Source of the DNA: JBDTNQ01 sp039933635
GTDB taxonomy: Bacteria; Acidobacteriota; Vicinamibacteria; Vicinamibacterales; SCN-69-37
Direction: 5' to 3'
Length of the DNA stretch: 15,310 nt
Assembly: GCA_039933635.1 (NCBI GenBank)
Contig: JBDTNQ010000109.1
Span: 1-15,310, forward strand
Part shown: positions 7,306 through 15,100 of the stretch, piece after piece
How the letters are laid out: every line of letters starts with the position of its first letter
Numbering within the stretch: the first letter of the stretch is position 1
Translations under genes and position numbers: made by a program
The notes under the pieces: model-generated
The model's database searches: none
What the model was told of the DNA's origin: nothing
The model's input: only the letters and a program-made list of their open reading frames with translations

Positions 7306-8343
7306 ATGTCGATGATCAAACGCGCGTTCGGATCGCAGCAGGCAGGACTGCTGATGGTCATCGTCCTGCTGGGCGTGTTGCTGGGCATTATGGCCGGCAA
7401 TCATGTGGACCAGCGGACCGGTGAGGTCGTCAACAACTTCTACAATCTGCACACGCTGTTGCAGACGGCGACCGACGCGAGCTTCTTCGCGATCATGGCC
7501 GTCGGCGCCACGATGGTGATCATCTCAGGCGGCATCGATCTGTCCGTGGGATCGATTTACGCGCTGGCGGGCGTGGCGACGGCGATGGTGCTGCGGTCCG
7601 CCGCGCCCGAGAGCGGCTTTGCCATCGTGGGGCTGGCGGTCGTCGTCTCGCTGGGCGTCGGCCTCATCTGTGGCGTGCTGAATGGCTTGATGGTTGTCGG
7701 TCTCGGCGTTCACCCGTTCATCATCACGCTGGGCACGATGTGGATTGTCCGTGGGATTGCGTTCGTGGCGAGCCGTGCGGAGAGCATCCTGGTGCCGCCC
7801 GGGCTCACGGCTGTCGCGAAGGCGTCGTTCGGGCTGAGCGAGTCTGTGTATCCCGTGCCGTTGCTGGTGATGCTGGCCGTCACGGCGATCGGCAGCGTGT
7901 ATCTGACACGCACCGTGATGGGGCGGCACGTCTTCGCCATCGGCGGCAATCCTGAAGCCAGTCGTTTCTCGGGTCTGAACCTGAGCCGCATCACGATCGG
8001 CGTGTTCGTGATTTCCGGCCTGACGGCCGGGTTGGCCGCGCTCCTGGGTGCCGCGTTCTACGGATCCGCGTCATGCGGCGACGCCACCGGCTACGAACTC
8101 TACGTCATCGCGTCCGCCGTGGTCGGCGGCGCCAGCTTGTCGGGCGGGAAGGGCAGCGCCGTGAGCGCGCTGCTGGGCGCGCTGCTCATCGTGCTCATCC
8201 GGCAGTCGATTCGGACGATGAGGTTCGATCAGAACTACGAATGGATCATCATTGGCTGCGCCACGATTCTGGCGGTCGTGCTCGACCAGGCCAGCGGGCG
8301 CGCAGCTCTACGGCGGTTGTCAGCGGGTGCGACGCGACGATAG
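7306..8343 (+). CDS. Sugar ABC transporter permease (RbsC-like)
   Basis: The protein has 345 residues and about eight to ten hydrophobic helices, a usual size for the BPD_transp_2 permeases of carbohydrate importers. Family marks are SGGIDLSVGSIYAL at about 73-86, where nearly all RbsC-type permeases have GGIDLSVG, and the late loop ELYVIASAVVGGASLSGGKGS, which contacts the ATPase. It starts at ATG 7306 (MSMIKRAF); a second ATG at 7312 is possible. The longer open frame upstream translates the G/A-rich spacer and is not credible. It forms the membrane channel of the transporter with the products at 8373 and 9437. The gene order permease-binding protein-ATPase differs from the classical rbsACB order but is common outside enterobacteria. 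Confidence 0.94.
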   Translation: MSMIKRAFGSQQAGLLMVIVLLGVLLGIMAGNHVDQRTGEVVNNFYNLHTLLQTATDASFFAIMAVGATMVIISGGIDLSVGSIYALAGVATAMVLRSAAPESGFAIVGLAVVVSLGVGLICGVLNGLMVVGLGVHPFIITLGTMWIVRGIAFVASRAESILVPPGLTAVAKASFGLSESVYPVPLLVMLAVTAIGSVYLTRTVMGRHVFAIGGNPEASRFSGLNLSRITIGVFVISGLTAGLAALLGAAFYGSASCGDATGYELYVIASAVVGGASLSGGKGSAVSALLGALLIVLIRQSIRTMRFDQNYEWIIIGCATILAVVLDQASGRAALRRLSAGATRR

Positions 8344-8372
8344 ATCGCGCGCGCCATTTCGGGAGCCCACTC

Positions 8373-9401
8373 ATGACTCGTTCAGCTTTGCGGTACGCCT
8401 CGGCGGTCGTGTTTGCCCTGTCCTTCGGTCTTGTCTCGGCCTGTGGCGGCGGCCAACCATCCTCGTCTCAACCCGCGGCCGCGCGCGGTCTCAAGATCGC
8501 GGTGATCGCGAAGAGCTCCACCAATCCGGTGTTTCTATCGGCGCGCACGGGCGCGGAAGCCGCGGCGAAGGAGATCACGGCCAGGACAAGCGTCCCCGTC
8601 GAGGTCGTGTGGATGACGCCGCCCAGCGAGGACGGGCAGGTGCAGGCGCAACGTATCGCGCAGGCGGTGAATGAAGGCGCGTCGGCGATTCTGATTTCGT
8701 GCTCGGATGCGGGCAAGGTGAACGGCGCGATCAATGACGCGGTGGCCCGGGGCGTCGAGGTGATGACGTTCGACAGTGACGCGCCCGAATCGAAGCGGTT
8801 CGCATTCTACGGCGTCGATGACATCAAGACGGGCGGAGCCGTGATGGACGAACTCGCCAAGCAGATGGGCGAGAAGGGAGCGATTGCGATTCTCGCGGGC
8901 AACCAGAACGCGCCGAACCTCCGCAAGCGCGTCGATGGCGTCAAGCAGGCCGCCGCGAAGTATCCCAAGATGAAGATCGTCGACACCTTCTACCACATCG
9001 AGACACCTCAGGATGCCGCGGCGGAAGTGTTGCGCGTGCAGGGCGCCTATCCCGAGGTGCAGGGCTGGGCGATGATCGGCGGTTGGCCGCTGTTCACGCA
9101 GACGTTGCTGACCGACCTCGATCCGAAACGGGTGAAGATCGTCGCGGTCGACGGCCTGCCGGCCGAGCTGCCATACGTCGAGAAGGGGCTCGCGCCCGTG
9201 CTGCTCGCGCAGCCGACGTACAAGTGGGGCTACGTGGGCGTGCAGACGATTTTCGACAAGGTCCACGACAAGAAGGACGTGCCGCAGATTCTTCCGATGG
9301 AGCTCGTGCGCGTGACCAAGGACAACCTGGGTACGTGGGCGCGCCAGTTGAAGGACTGGGGCTTTACGGATGTGCCCGAGGCGTACACGAAGCTGCCGTA
9401 G
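8373..9401 (+). CDS. Sugar ABC transporter substrate-binding lipoprotein (RbsB-like)
   Basis: The protein has 342 residues and starts at ATG 8373 with GGAG seven bases upstream. Residues 1-23 are a lipoprotein signal peptide with the lipobox VSAC, so Cys24 becomes the lipid-anchored N-terminus, followed by a Gly/Ser-rich linker. The mature part has the type 1 periplasmic binding fold (Peripla_BP_4): KIAVIAKSSTNPVFLSARTG at the start, EGASAILISCSDA and VEVMTFDSDAPESKR in the middle, and a hinge region around KIVAVDGLPAELPYVEKG. It captures the sugar in the periplasm or at the outer face of the inner membrane and delivers it to the permease. It lies 29 bases after the permease gene. The ligand is unknown; the FDSDAPESKRFAFYG segment is typical of monosaccharide and inositol binders. 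Confidence 0.93.
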   Translation: MTRSALRYASAVVFALSFGLVSACGGGQPSSSQPAAARGLKIAVIAKSSTNPVFLSARTGAEAAAKEITARTSVPVEVVWMTPPSEDGQVQAQRIAQAVNEGASAILISCSDAGKVNGAINDAVARGVEVMTFDSDAPESKRFAFYGVDDIKTGGAVMDELAKQMGEKGAIAILAGNQNAPNLRKRVDGVKQAAAKYPKMKIVDTFYHIETPQDAAAEVLRVQGAYPEVQGWAMIGGWPLFTQTLLTDLDPKRVKIVAVDGLPAELPYVEKGLAPVLLAQPTYKWGYVGVQTIFDKVHDKKDVPQILPMELVRVTKDNLGTWARQLKDWGFTDVPEAYTKLP

Positions 9402-9415
9402 GGACGAGCCACTTC

Positions 9416-9487
9416 GAACGGAACCCCCAACCTCGGATGGAACCCCGAACTGAACCCGGGAACCCCGGAACCGCAGGACCCGGAACC
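9416..9487. repeat. Low-complexity 'gaacccc' tract spanning the ATPase start
   Basis: About 70 bases consist of imperfect units such as ggaacccc, gaactgaaccc and ggaacccgg. Bases 9440-9458 nearly repeat bases 5-23 of the window. The tract fills the spacer after the binding-protein gene and runs into the first 17 codons of the ABC ATPase as called, encoding an unusual Glu/Pro/Gly/Thr-rich N-terminus before the conserved part begins. Confidence 0.55.
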
Positions 9488-10975
9488 AGCGTAGCCGTCG
9501 GTTTCCGCGGCATCACGAAGCGATTTCCGGGTGTGCTGGCGCTCGAGGATGTCAGTTTCGACATCGCTGCGGGATCGATGCACGCGCTGTGCGGTGAGAA
9601 CGGCGCCGGCAAGAGCACGCTGGGGAAGGTTCTGGCGGGCATCCACCAACCTGATGGCGGCGAGGTGCTGCTGTTCGGGACACCACTGAAGTCCCGGCGG
9701 CCCGAGGATGCGCTCGCCGCGGGCGTCGGCATGGTGCACCAGGAACTCGCGTTCTGCGAGAACCTGTCGGTTGCGGAAAATCTCTGCCTCCGCGCGCTGC
9801 CGCGGACCGGACCGTTTCTGTCGAAGCCGGCGATGTACCGGCAGGCGGAAGAACTGCTGGCCGTCATCGATGCGTCGATTGACGTGCGCCGGCTGGTCGG
9901 GGAGCTGACGATCGGCCAGCAGCAGATGCTGCAGATCGCGTCGGCCGTGGGACACGGCGCAAAGGTGATCGTGTTCGACGAGCCGACGAGCAGCCTGTCG
10001 CAGCACGAGGCCGAGAAGCTCTACGAGCTCATCGGCAGACTCCAGTCGAGGGGCGTAACGGGCATTTACGTCACGCATCGCATGGAGGAGATTTTCCGCC
10101 TTTGCGACACGATCACCGTGCTCCGCGATGGGCGACACGTCGCAACCGCGCCGGCCTCAGGTCTCGACACCGGGAAGATTGTCGAGATGATGATCGGCCG
10201 CAGGCTGGCGGAGTACTTTCCGCCCGAGCAGCACACCGGGTCTGGACGCGAACGGCTGCGCGTGAGCGGCCTCTCGAGTCCCGCCGGTTTTCGCGACGTA
10301 TCGTTCTCAATCGCGAGCGGAGAGGTGGTCGGCATGGCGGGCCTTGTCGGCGCGGGGCGTTCCGAAGTGGCGCGCGCCATTTTTGGCCTCGACGGCCGCG
10401 CGACCGGTCAGGTCCTCGTCGATGGTCAAGCCGTGCACATCGCATCGCCGCGCGAAGCCATGCGGCTTGGCATCGGCCTCGTCCCTGAGGATCGCAAACG
10501 TCAGGGCCTGGTGCTGTCGATGACGTCGCTCGCCAACATGACGCTGGCGATTCTGCCCTCGCTGGCGCGTGCGACGTTCGTGCAATCGGCGGCCGAGCGC
10601 GCCCTCGGTCAGACCTACTTCGATCGGCTCCGCGTTCGCGCGCCGGGGATGGATGCGCCGGCGGCCGGGCTCTCCGGCGGCAACCAGCAGAAGCTCGTGC
10701 TGGCCAAATGGCTGGCCGCGCAGTGTCAGCTGCTGATTCTCGATGAACCCACGCGCGGCGTGGACGTCGGCGCCAAGGCCGAGATCCACGCGCTCATCGC
10801 CCAGCTTGCCGCGCAGGGGGTTGCGGTGCTGCTCATCTCGAGTGAGTTGCCGGAGCTGCTTCACCTGGCGTCACGCATCCTGGTCCTGCGCGAGGGGCAT
10901 CTCGTCGGTGAGCTTCCGCGTGCCGACGCGACACAGGATGCGCTGATGCGGTTGATGGCGGGCGTCGCCGCCTGA
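9437..10975 (+). CDS. Sugar ABC transporter ATP-binding protein, two fused ATPase domains (RbsA-like)
   Basis: The protein has 512 residues from ATG 9437, the usual length for double-domain carbohydrate importers. The first half has Walker A GENGAGKST at 53-61, the Q-loop near HQE 101-103, a weak signature LTIGQQQ at 157-163 and Walker B VIVFDEP at 177-183. The second half has GLVGAGRSE with Arg in place of the Walker Lys, a change usual in RbsA-type second domains, a strong signature LSGGNQQ from 412, and LLILDEPTRGVDVGAK around 432-446. It powers the permease and acts on the cytosolic face. The first 17 residues come from a low-complexity repeat and may not be conserved; there is no good ribosome site before the ATG and no in-frame ATG or GTG closer to the conserved domain. 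It is the last gene of the operon. Confidence 0.94.
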   Translation: MEPRTEPGNPGTAGPGTSVAVGFRGITKRFPGVLALEDVSFDIAAGSMHALCGENGAGKSTLGKVLAGIHQPDGGEVLLFGTPLKSRRPEDALAAGVGMVHQELAFCENLSVAENLCLRALPRTGPFLSKPAMYRQAEELLAVIDASIDVRRLVGELTIGQQQMLQIASAVGHGAKVIVFDEPTSSLSQHEAEKLYELIGRLQSRGVTGIYVTHRMEEIFRLCDTITVLRDGRHVATAPASGLDTGKIVEMMIGRRLAEYFPPEQHTGSGRERLRVSGLSSPAGFRDVSFSIASGEVVGMAGLVGAGRSEVARAIFGLDGRATGQVLVDGQAVHIASPREAMRLGIGLVPEDRKRQGLVLSMTSLANMTLAILPSLARATFVQSAAERALGQTYFDRLRVRAPGMDAPAAGLSGGNQQKLVLAKWLAAQCQLLILDEPTRGVDVGAKAEIHALIAQLAAQGVAVLLISSELPELLHLASRILVLREGHLVGELPRADATQDALMRLMAGVAA

Positions 10976-11006
10976 CCAGCGACCGGGGGGGCGGAGAGCT
11001 TCGGCG

Positions 11007-11984
11007 TCAGCGTCGGGGAGGCGGCGTCCCGGCGCCGACCTCGTCTTCCAGCCCGAGCGCTTCGTCGACGCCGAGGTGGACGTTCATCGACTGGACGGCT
11101 GCCCCGCTGGCGCCCTTGCCGAGATTGTCCAGTCGCGCGATCAGCAGGACCTGCGTCGCATTGGCGAAGACGAAAATATCCACACGGTTCGTGTCGTTGC
11201 AGGCCTGCACGTCGAAGCCGTTCGCGAGCGTGTCCGGATCATCGATGGGCATGACGCGAACGAAGCGTTCCTGCGCATAGGTCCGCTCGAAGCACGCGTG
11301 GATCGTCTGTGCCGATGTTCCAGACATCAGCATCGACAAATGCAGCGGAATCGTGACGGCCAGGCCCTTGTAGTAGTTGCTCACCACGGGCAGGAAGACG
11401 GGGGCGACTTCGAGTCCGGAGTGCGCAACCATTTCCGGCAGGTGCTTGTGCGCGAGGGTCAGCGCGTACGGCCGGGGAGCGAGGAGCACGGGATCATCGC
11501 TCTGCTCGTACTGTTCGATCATCTTTCTGCCGCCGCCCGAGTACCCCGTGATCGATGTCGCGGAAATCGGCTGCGACGCGGGCAACAGGCCGGCGTCAAT
11601 CAACGGGCGTACCAGCAGAAGAAAGCTCGTTGAGTGGCATCCGGGATTCGCGATGCGCTTTGATCCGCGAATGCGCGCGCGTTGATCCGAAACGAGTTCC
11701 GGCAGCCCGAAGACCCAATCGGGGGATGTCCGGTGCGCGGTGCTCGCGTCGATCACGCAGGTGGAAGAGTTGCGCACCATCGCCACGGCCTCGCGCGCCG
11801 CCGCATCCGGCAGACACAGAAACGCGACGTCGGCGGCATTCAGCAGCCTGGCTCGCTCGACCGGATCCTTTCGCTTGTCCGCGTCGATGCGGAGCACCTC
11901 GATGTCGTCACGGCCCGCCAGGACTTCGCGGATCCGGAGCCCGGTCGTCCCTTCCTGCCCGTCGACAAATACCGCCCGCTTCAT
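11007..11984 (-). CDS. argC: N-acetyl-gamma-glutamyl-phosphate reductase, type 2
   Basis: The protein has 325 residues. It catalyses the third step of arginine synthesis, the NADPH-dependent reduction of N-acetyl-glutamyl-phosphate to the semialdehyde, in the cytosol. VFVDGQEGTTGLRI at 5-18 is the nucleotide-binding start typical of the short type 2 enzyme. The catalytic Cys is C116 in NPGCHSTSF. AHKHLPEM at 178-185 and LDNLGKGASGAAVQ at 285-298 are family signatures. The C-terminus adds a short Pro/Arg tail. ATG 11984 follows a G-rich leader (GGGGAG close by, TGAGG about 11 bases away), and a -10-like TATGCT lies at 12001-12006 on the minus strand. No other arginine gene is adjacent, so it stands alone here. 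It converges with the ABC ATPase gene across a 31-base gap. Confidence 0.94.
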   Translation of the reverse strand: MKRAVFVDGQEGTTGLRIREVLAGRDDIEVLRIDADKRKDPVERARLLNAADVAFLCLPDAAAREAVAMVRNSSTCVIDASTAHRTSPDWVFGLPELVSDQRARIRGSKRIANPGCHSTSFLLLVRPLIDAGLLPASQPISATSITGYSGGGRKMIEQYEQSDDPVLLAPRPYALTLAHKHLPEMVAHSGLEVAPVFLPVVSNYYKGLAVTIPLHLSMLMSGTSAQTIHACFERTYAQERFVRVMPIDDPDTLANGFDVQACNDTNRVDIFVFANATQVLLIARLDNLGKGASGAAVQSMNVHLGVDEALGLEDEVGAGTPPPRR

Positions 11985-12146
11985 GGCTCCCCCCGCCTCA
12001 AGCATACCGGCTGTCGTGCGGCTCGCGGTCCATTCAGTCGGTGCCGACGTCCCGTCTTGCGGTCCCCGGGCCGCAGCCTGTAGCCTGAGCCCGCATACGG
12101 CCTGCACCCGGCTGCGTGAGCGCGCAGGCCTGAGACCGAATCTGCC

Positions 12147-12680
12147 ATGCCCCACACCCTCGAACGCGCGCCGACCGGACGTGCCAAATGCCGCGGCTGT
12201 GGCCACACGATTGCCGCGAAGGAATGGCGTTTCGGCGAGCGTCTGCCAAATCCATTCGCGGATGGCGAAGGCGCGGAGATGACCCACTGGTTCCACCCGT
12301 TGTGCGCGGCGCTCAAACGTCCGGAACCTGTGCTCGACTTCCTGCGCGCCACGGCCGATGCCGTCGACGATCGCGACGTGCTGCAGCGCCACGCGCAGGC
12401 CGGCATCACGCATCGGCGGCTGCCGCGTGTGGACGGCGCCCGCCGCGCACCCTCCGGGCGCGCCACCTGCCGCCACTGCAAGACGCCCATCGACAAGGGC
12501 CACTGGCGCATTGCGCTCGTCTATTACGAAGACGGCCGGTTCGCGCCATCGGGCTACATCCACCTCGCCTGCGCGAAGGAATACCTCGAGACCACCGACG
12601 TGATGGATCGGCTCAAGCACTTCTCGGCGGAGCTCAGCGACGCGGACGTGACGGAGATTCTGGCGGAGCTGGAGGGATGA
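12147..12680 (+). CDS. Protein with two PARP-type zinc fingers
   Basis: The protein has 177 residues and is cytosolic. Two copies of the PARP-type zinc finger pattern Cx2C...Hx2C are visible: C15/C18 with H50/C53, and C108/C111 with H139/C142. The second begins SGRATCRHCKTPIDKGHWRI, close to the first finger of eukaryotic PARP1 (SGRASCKKC, then an I-x-K and an R-x-A). The spacings of 31 and 27 residues between the two halves fit the family. In PARP1 and DNA ligase III such fingers recognise DNA nicks and ends. Here no catalytic domain is attached. The fingers are joined by a charged linker at about 60-100, and the C-terminus is an acidic helix. It may bind damaged DNA or serve as an adaptor; that is inference. 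The ATG has no clear Shine-Dalgarno. The stop lies one base from the end of the next, convergent gene. Confidence 0.8.
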   Translation: MPHTLERAPTGRAKCRGCGHTIAAKEWRFGERLPNPFADGEGAEMTHWFHPLCAALKRPEPVLDFLRATADAVDDRDVLQRHAQAGITHRRLPRVDGARRAPSGRATCRHCKTPIDKGHWRIALVYYEDGRFAPSGYIHLACAKEYLETTDVMDRLKHFSAELSDADVTEILAELEG

Positions 12681-12681
12681 C

Positions 12682-13491
12682 CTACTCCACCACCCGCCCG
12701 CTCGTCTGAAACCGTCGATAGTTCGTCACGGTCGTCTTCACGTCCGTGATCTCCCGGGTCCTGTCATCCGTGTAGCGTTCCGTGAACGTGACGGGCACCC
12801 AGACATCGACGTGCGCGTCGAACGCGTACAGGGTTTTCAACTCCGCCGTCACCTCTCCATCATCGAAACGCACCGCCGTTTCGTGGATCCGTCCTCCGGG
12901 CTCGACGATGAACGTACCGCGAGTGGTGACGCGACGCGTGAGGCTCCGAACGAGCGGCGCGTCGTCGGGCAGCTTGACTCGCAGCGTGACGAGTGCCGTC
13001 CCGCCGCCGACGGCCGGACGCGCATCGCGATCGACAGACAGGTTCCGGACGTGCGTCCGTGTGAAGAGCAGCAGCGCGAGCGTTGGCTCGTTGAAGTTAC
13101 GGCTGACGTGGCCCAGGTTGAATCGCGCGTTCTCGGCAGCCAGCAGTCGTCCGACGTCCCGGAAGGATTGAGAGCGCAGGAGCGCGCGCACATCCCGGCG
13201 CCCGACGACGGGTTCGCCGTCCACGATCTGGATGTCGTGTACCGACATCCACGTGCCGGCGTCGTCGACGAAGGCCGAGAACAACTCGCCGCCTGACTCG
13301 CGTGTGGCGGTCACGGCGCCACGCACGGTCACGCGCTGTGTCACGTGCTCGTCGGCGACCAGCGAGACGAACTCCTGTTGGTATTGGCTGACGTAGTTCG
13401 TCACCGCATCGACGAGCGCCGAGGTCCGCGGCACGGCCTGGGCGCCGGCGACGAGCGTGGAAATAGCGAGGACGACCGCCTGCACCCGCAC
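12682..13491 (-). CDS. Exported protein of unknown function
   Basis: The protein has 269 residues, with a short signal peptide (about 1-19, ending in AGAQA). I do not recognise a named domain. The mature part opens with an amphipathic segment (LVDAVTNYVSQYQQEFVSLVADEHVTQRV). It continues with beta-rich stretches ending in paired strands such as GTFIVEPGGRIHETAVRF and ALKTLYAFDAHVDVWVPVTFTERY-like strands, then ITDVKTTVTNYRRFQT. The final pattern, 'V-P-V-x-F-x-E-x-Y' followed by 'Y-x-x-F', is common in acidobacterial secreted proteins that read like outer-membrane-associated or lipoprotein-carrier folds, but I cannot assign one. The start is GTG 13491; a second in-frame GTG lies at 13485. No ribosome site precedes it, and a promoter lies so close that the mRNA could be leaderless. 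It is 53 bases downstream of epsI but appears to have its own promoter. Confidence 0.75.
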   Translation of the reverse strand: MRVQAVVLAISTLVAGAQAVPRTSALVDAVTNYVSQYQQEFVSLVADEHVTQRVTVRGAVTATRESGGELFSAFVDDAGTWMSVHDIQIVDGEPVVGRRDVRALLRSQSFRDVGRLLAAENARFNLGHVSRNFNEPTLALLLFTRTHVRNLSVDRDARPAVGGGTALVTLRVKLPDDAPLVRSLTRRVTTRGTFIVEPGGRIHETAVRFDDGEVTAELKTLYAFDAHVDVWVPVTFTERYTDDRTREITDVKTTVTNYRRFQTSGRVVE

Positions 13492-13496
13492 GGTCG

Positions 13497-13526
13497 AAGC
13501 ATAGTGGCCGGGAGGGAAGCCGGCAA
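13497..13526 (-). promoter_or_regulatory. Probable promoter of the exported-protein gene
   Basis: On the minus strand TTGCCG (13521-13526, four of six matches to -35) is followed after 18 bases by TATGCT (13497-13502, four of six matches to -10). Transcription would start six or seven bases later, right at the GTG of the gene at 13491. The same -10 hexamer TATGCT lies before argC at 12001-12006. Confidence 0.4.
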
Positions 13527-13544
13527 TCAGGCGCAGGTGTAATG

Positions 13545-14207
13545 CTAGGACGGCCCGGCGCGGCTCACGACGTTCTGCGGGGCGACGGGAAAGAGGAGAC
13601 GCTGCACATCGGGCATGACGCGGCTTGACAGGTCCATGGCGTCGGCGACGGCCTGCGGCTCGTCGGCAGCCGCGCCAGACATCGGCACCATCACGCGCAC
13701 GAGAGCCGCGTCATTGCGTCGATAGCGCAGCGTGTCGAGCACCGTGTAAAGGCGGTTCCGATACTCGTCACCTTCGACGCGCGTGGCCGTCTGGTACCAG
13801 TACATCACCATGTAGTTGTGCGTGCCCTTGCGGACCACCACCTGACGCGCGGTACCGCTGCCGAAGGGTATTCGAACGACCCGCTCCGGCTCCCACCCCG
13901 CGCCAGGAAGACAGTTCAGCGGGGAGTGAATCGATCCGCCGCGCTCCTGTGAGCGGTAGTAGCCCACGTAGAGGCTGGCCTGTCGACCGCTGCCCGCCAC
14001 GTAGGCGCGGTTCACGTAGTCGTCAACACCGAGGGCGTTGACGACGTCAGGCGAATAGTCAGCGGCCCGATACCCGCGCCACGCGCCGGTATTGAAGGGC
14101 AGCTCGCTGAGCGGAGCCGCGCTGCTGACATCGATCGCCTTCGTCTGCCACTTGGCAGCACCAGCGGCCGCGACGAGCGCCAGGACGATCAATAGACGGC
14201 GCGTCAC
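13545..14207 (-). CDS. epsI: EpsI family exosortase-associated protein
   Basis: The protein has 220 residues. It starts at GTG 14207, which overlaps the exosortase stop by four bases (GTGA), so translation is probably coupled. The frame is open further upstream, but that part is only a shadow of the exosortase gene. An N-terminal hydrophobic segment (about 3-18) anchors it to the inner membrane or exports it. The EpsI signature HSPLNCLPGAGW lies at 94-105, with His94 and Cys99, and YYRSQERGGSIH just before it. EpsI proteins accompany exosortases, often fused to their C-terminus, and are needed for exopolysaccharide production in some bacteria. Their chemistry is not settled, but the conserved Cys/His pair suggests a thiol-based activity. 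Here it is a separate protein of normal length, last in the three-gene unit. Confidence 0.92.
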   Translation of the reverse strand: MTRRLLIVLALVAAAGAAKWQTKAIDVSSAAPLSELPFNTGAWRGYRAADYSPDVVNALGVDDYVNRAYVAGSGRQASLYVGYYRSQERGGSIHSPLNCLPGAGWEPERVVRIPFGSGTARQVVVRKGTHNYMVMYWYQTATRVEGDEYRNRLYTVLDTLRYRRNDAALVRVMVPMSGAAADEPQAVADAMDLSSRVMPDVQRLLFPVAPQNVVSRAGPS

Positions 14208-15100
14208 GCGGGACTCACTGACGGAGGGGGCCGACGCATCCCGGACCACGGCATCGCCATCACGGCACGTTCGGCCGCGGCCAGCATGAGCACGGCGACT
14301 CCAAAGAACAGCCATCCGGAGAACGAGTGCAGGAATCCGGCCGCAGCCTTCGCGCCATAAAGCTGCGCCAGCACGCCTGCCCCCGCCACGCGCAATCCGT
14401 TGGCGAAGACAACGATCGGCAGCACAGAGAGCACGATCAGCGTGCGCGCGCGCATCGTCTGGCCTCCGAGATAGCCATACACCACCGCCAGCGTTCCCAG
14501 CGAAATGAGCGATCGGACGCCGCTGCACGCTTCCGCCACCTCGAGGGTGGCGTTGTTGAGCCGGATGACGTTCCCTTCGCGGATGACGGGCACATTGAAG
14601 AGTTGCAATGCCACCTCTCCGCAACGGCTCGCGAGTAACTGCAAGGGGAAGGCGATCTGATTGAAGATCAGCGTTGGCAACGGAATCGCCAACGCGATGA
14701 GGCAGAGCGGAAAGAGACACACGCGCAGATGGCGCCAGCCGGCGAGTTGCACGATGAGGCCGGCCACCACACCGAGAAACGACAACCGCGTCACGAAGAA
14801 CTCAACGGCAGCCTGACCCACGAGGAACAGACACAGACTGGCCCCGACGATCAGCGCACCGGTATACGACGGGCGTCTCTCGAGGTCCCGCAGTTCGCGC
14901 CTTCGCCTCCACAGCAGCCAACCGACCACGGGAAGGACCAGAACGCCATGCGAGTAGTTGGGATCGTGGAGCCAGTCGAACCAGAGGCCACGCAGCAGCG
15001 ACCCGTACAGCGCGAGCACGCCACCCGCCACGACGACCATCAGGAGCTGGTCGCGGCGTGTGTGGTCGCGAAACACCGACGGCACGTCGGTTGGGGTCAC
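14204..15100 (-). CDS. Exosortase (PEP-CTERM protein processing transpeptidase)
   Basis: The protein has 298 residues and about eight transmembrane helices. The catalytic triad of the family is visible: C192 in EACSGVRSL, R237 in NGLR, and H258 in FLHSFSGW. The early motif PNYSHGVLVLP at 47-57 is also typical. Exosortases cut PEP-CTERM proteins at the PEP motif after export and are thought to pass them to an acceptor in the envelope, in a manner parallel to sortases. GTG 15100 is preceded by GGAAG about five bases away and overlaps the stop of the upstream PEP-CTERM gene as GTGA. The C-terminus is a short Pro/Arg/Ser tail without a fused EpsI domain; EpsI follows as its own gene. I cannot assign it to a named Xrt subfamily by eye. 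Confidence 0.95.
   Translation of the reverse strand: MTPTDVPSVFRDHTRRDQLLMVVVAGGVLALYGSLLRGLWFDWLHDPNYSHGVLVLPVVGWLLWRRRRELRDLERRPSYTGALIVGASLCLFLVGQAAVEFFVTRLSFLGVVAGLIVQLAGWRHLRVCLFPLCLIALAIPLPTLIFNQIAFPLQLLASRCGEVALQLFNVPVIREGNVIRLNNATLEVAEACSGVRSLISLGTLAVVYGYLGGQTMRARTLIVLSVLPIVVFANGLRVAGAGVLAQLYGAKAAAGFLHSFSGWLFFGVAVLMLAAAERAVMAMPWSGMRRPPPSVSPA

Noticed and set aside
10976..11006. Possible terminator between the convergent ABC ATPase and argC genes
   Set aside because: The 31-base gap is G-rich but shows no stable stem followed by a T-run on either strand.
11985..12620. Upstream extension of the argC frame, giving 537 residues
   Set aside because: The extra part is antisense to the PARP-finger gene. 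ATG 11984 gives the exact N-terminus of type 2 ArgC.
14208..14720. Upstream extension of the epsI frame to give 391 residues, as if EpsI were longer
   Set aside because: The added part overlaps the exosortase gene in another frame and is low-complexity. The GTG at 14207 with the 4-base overlap gives the usual EpsI length and N-terminal hydrophobic segment.
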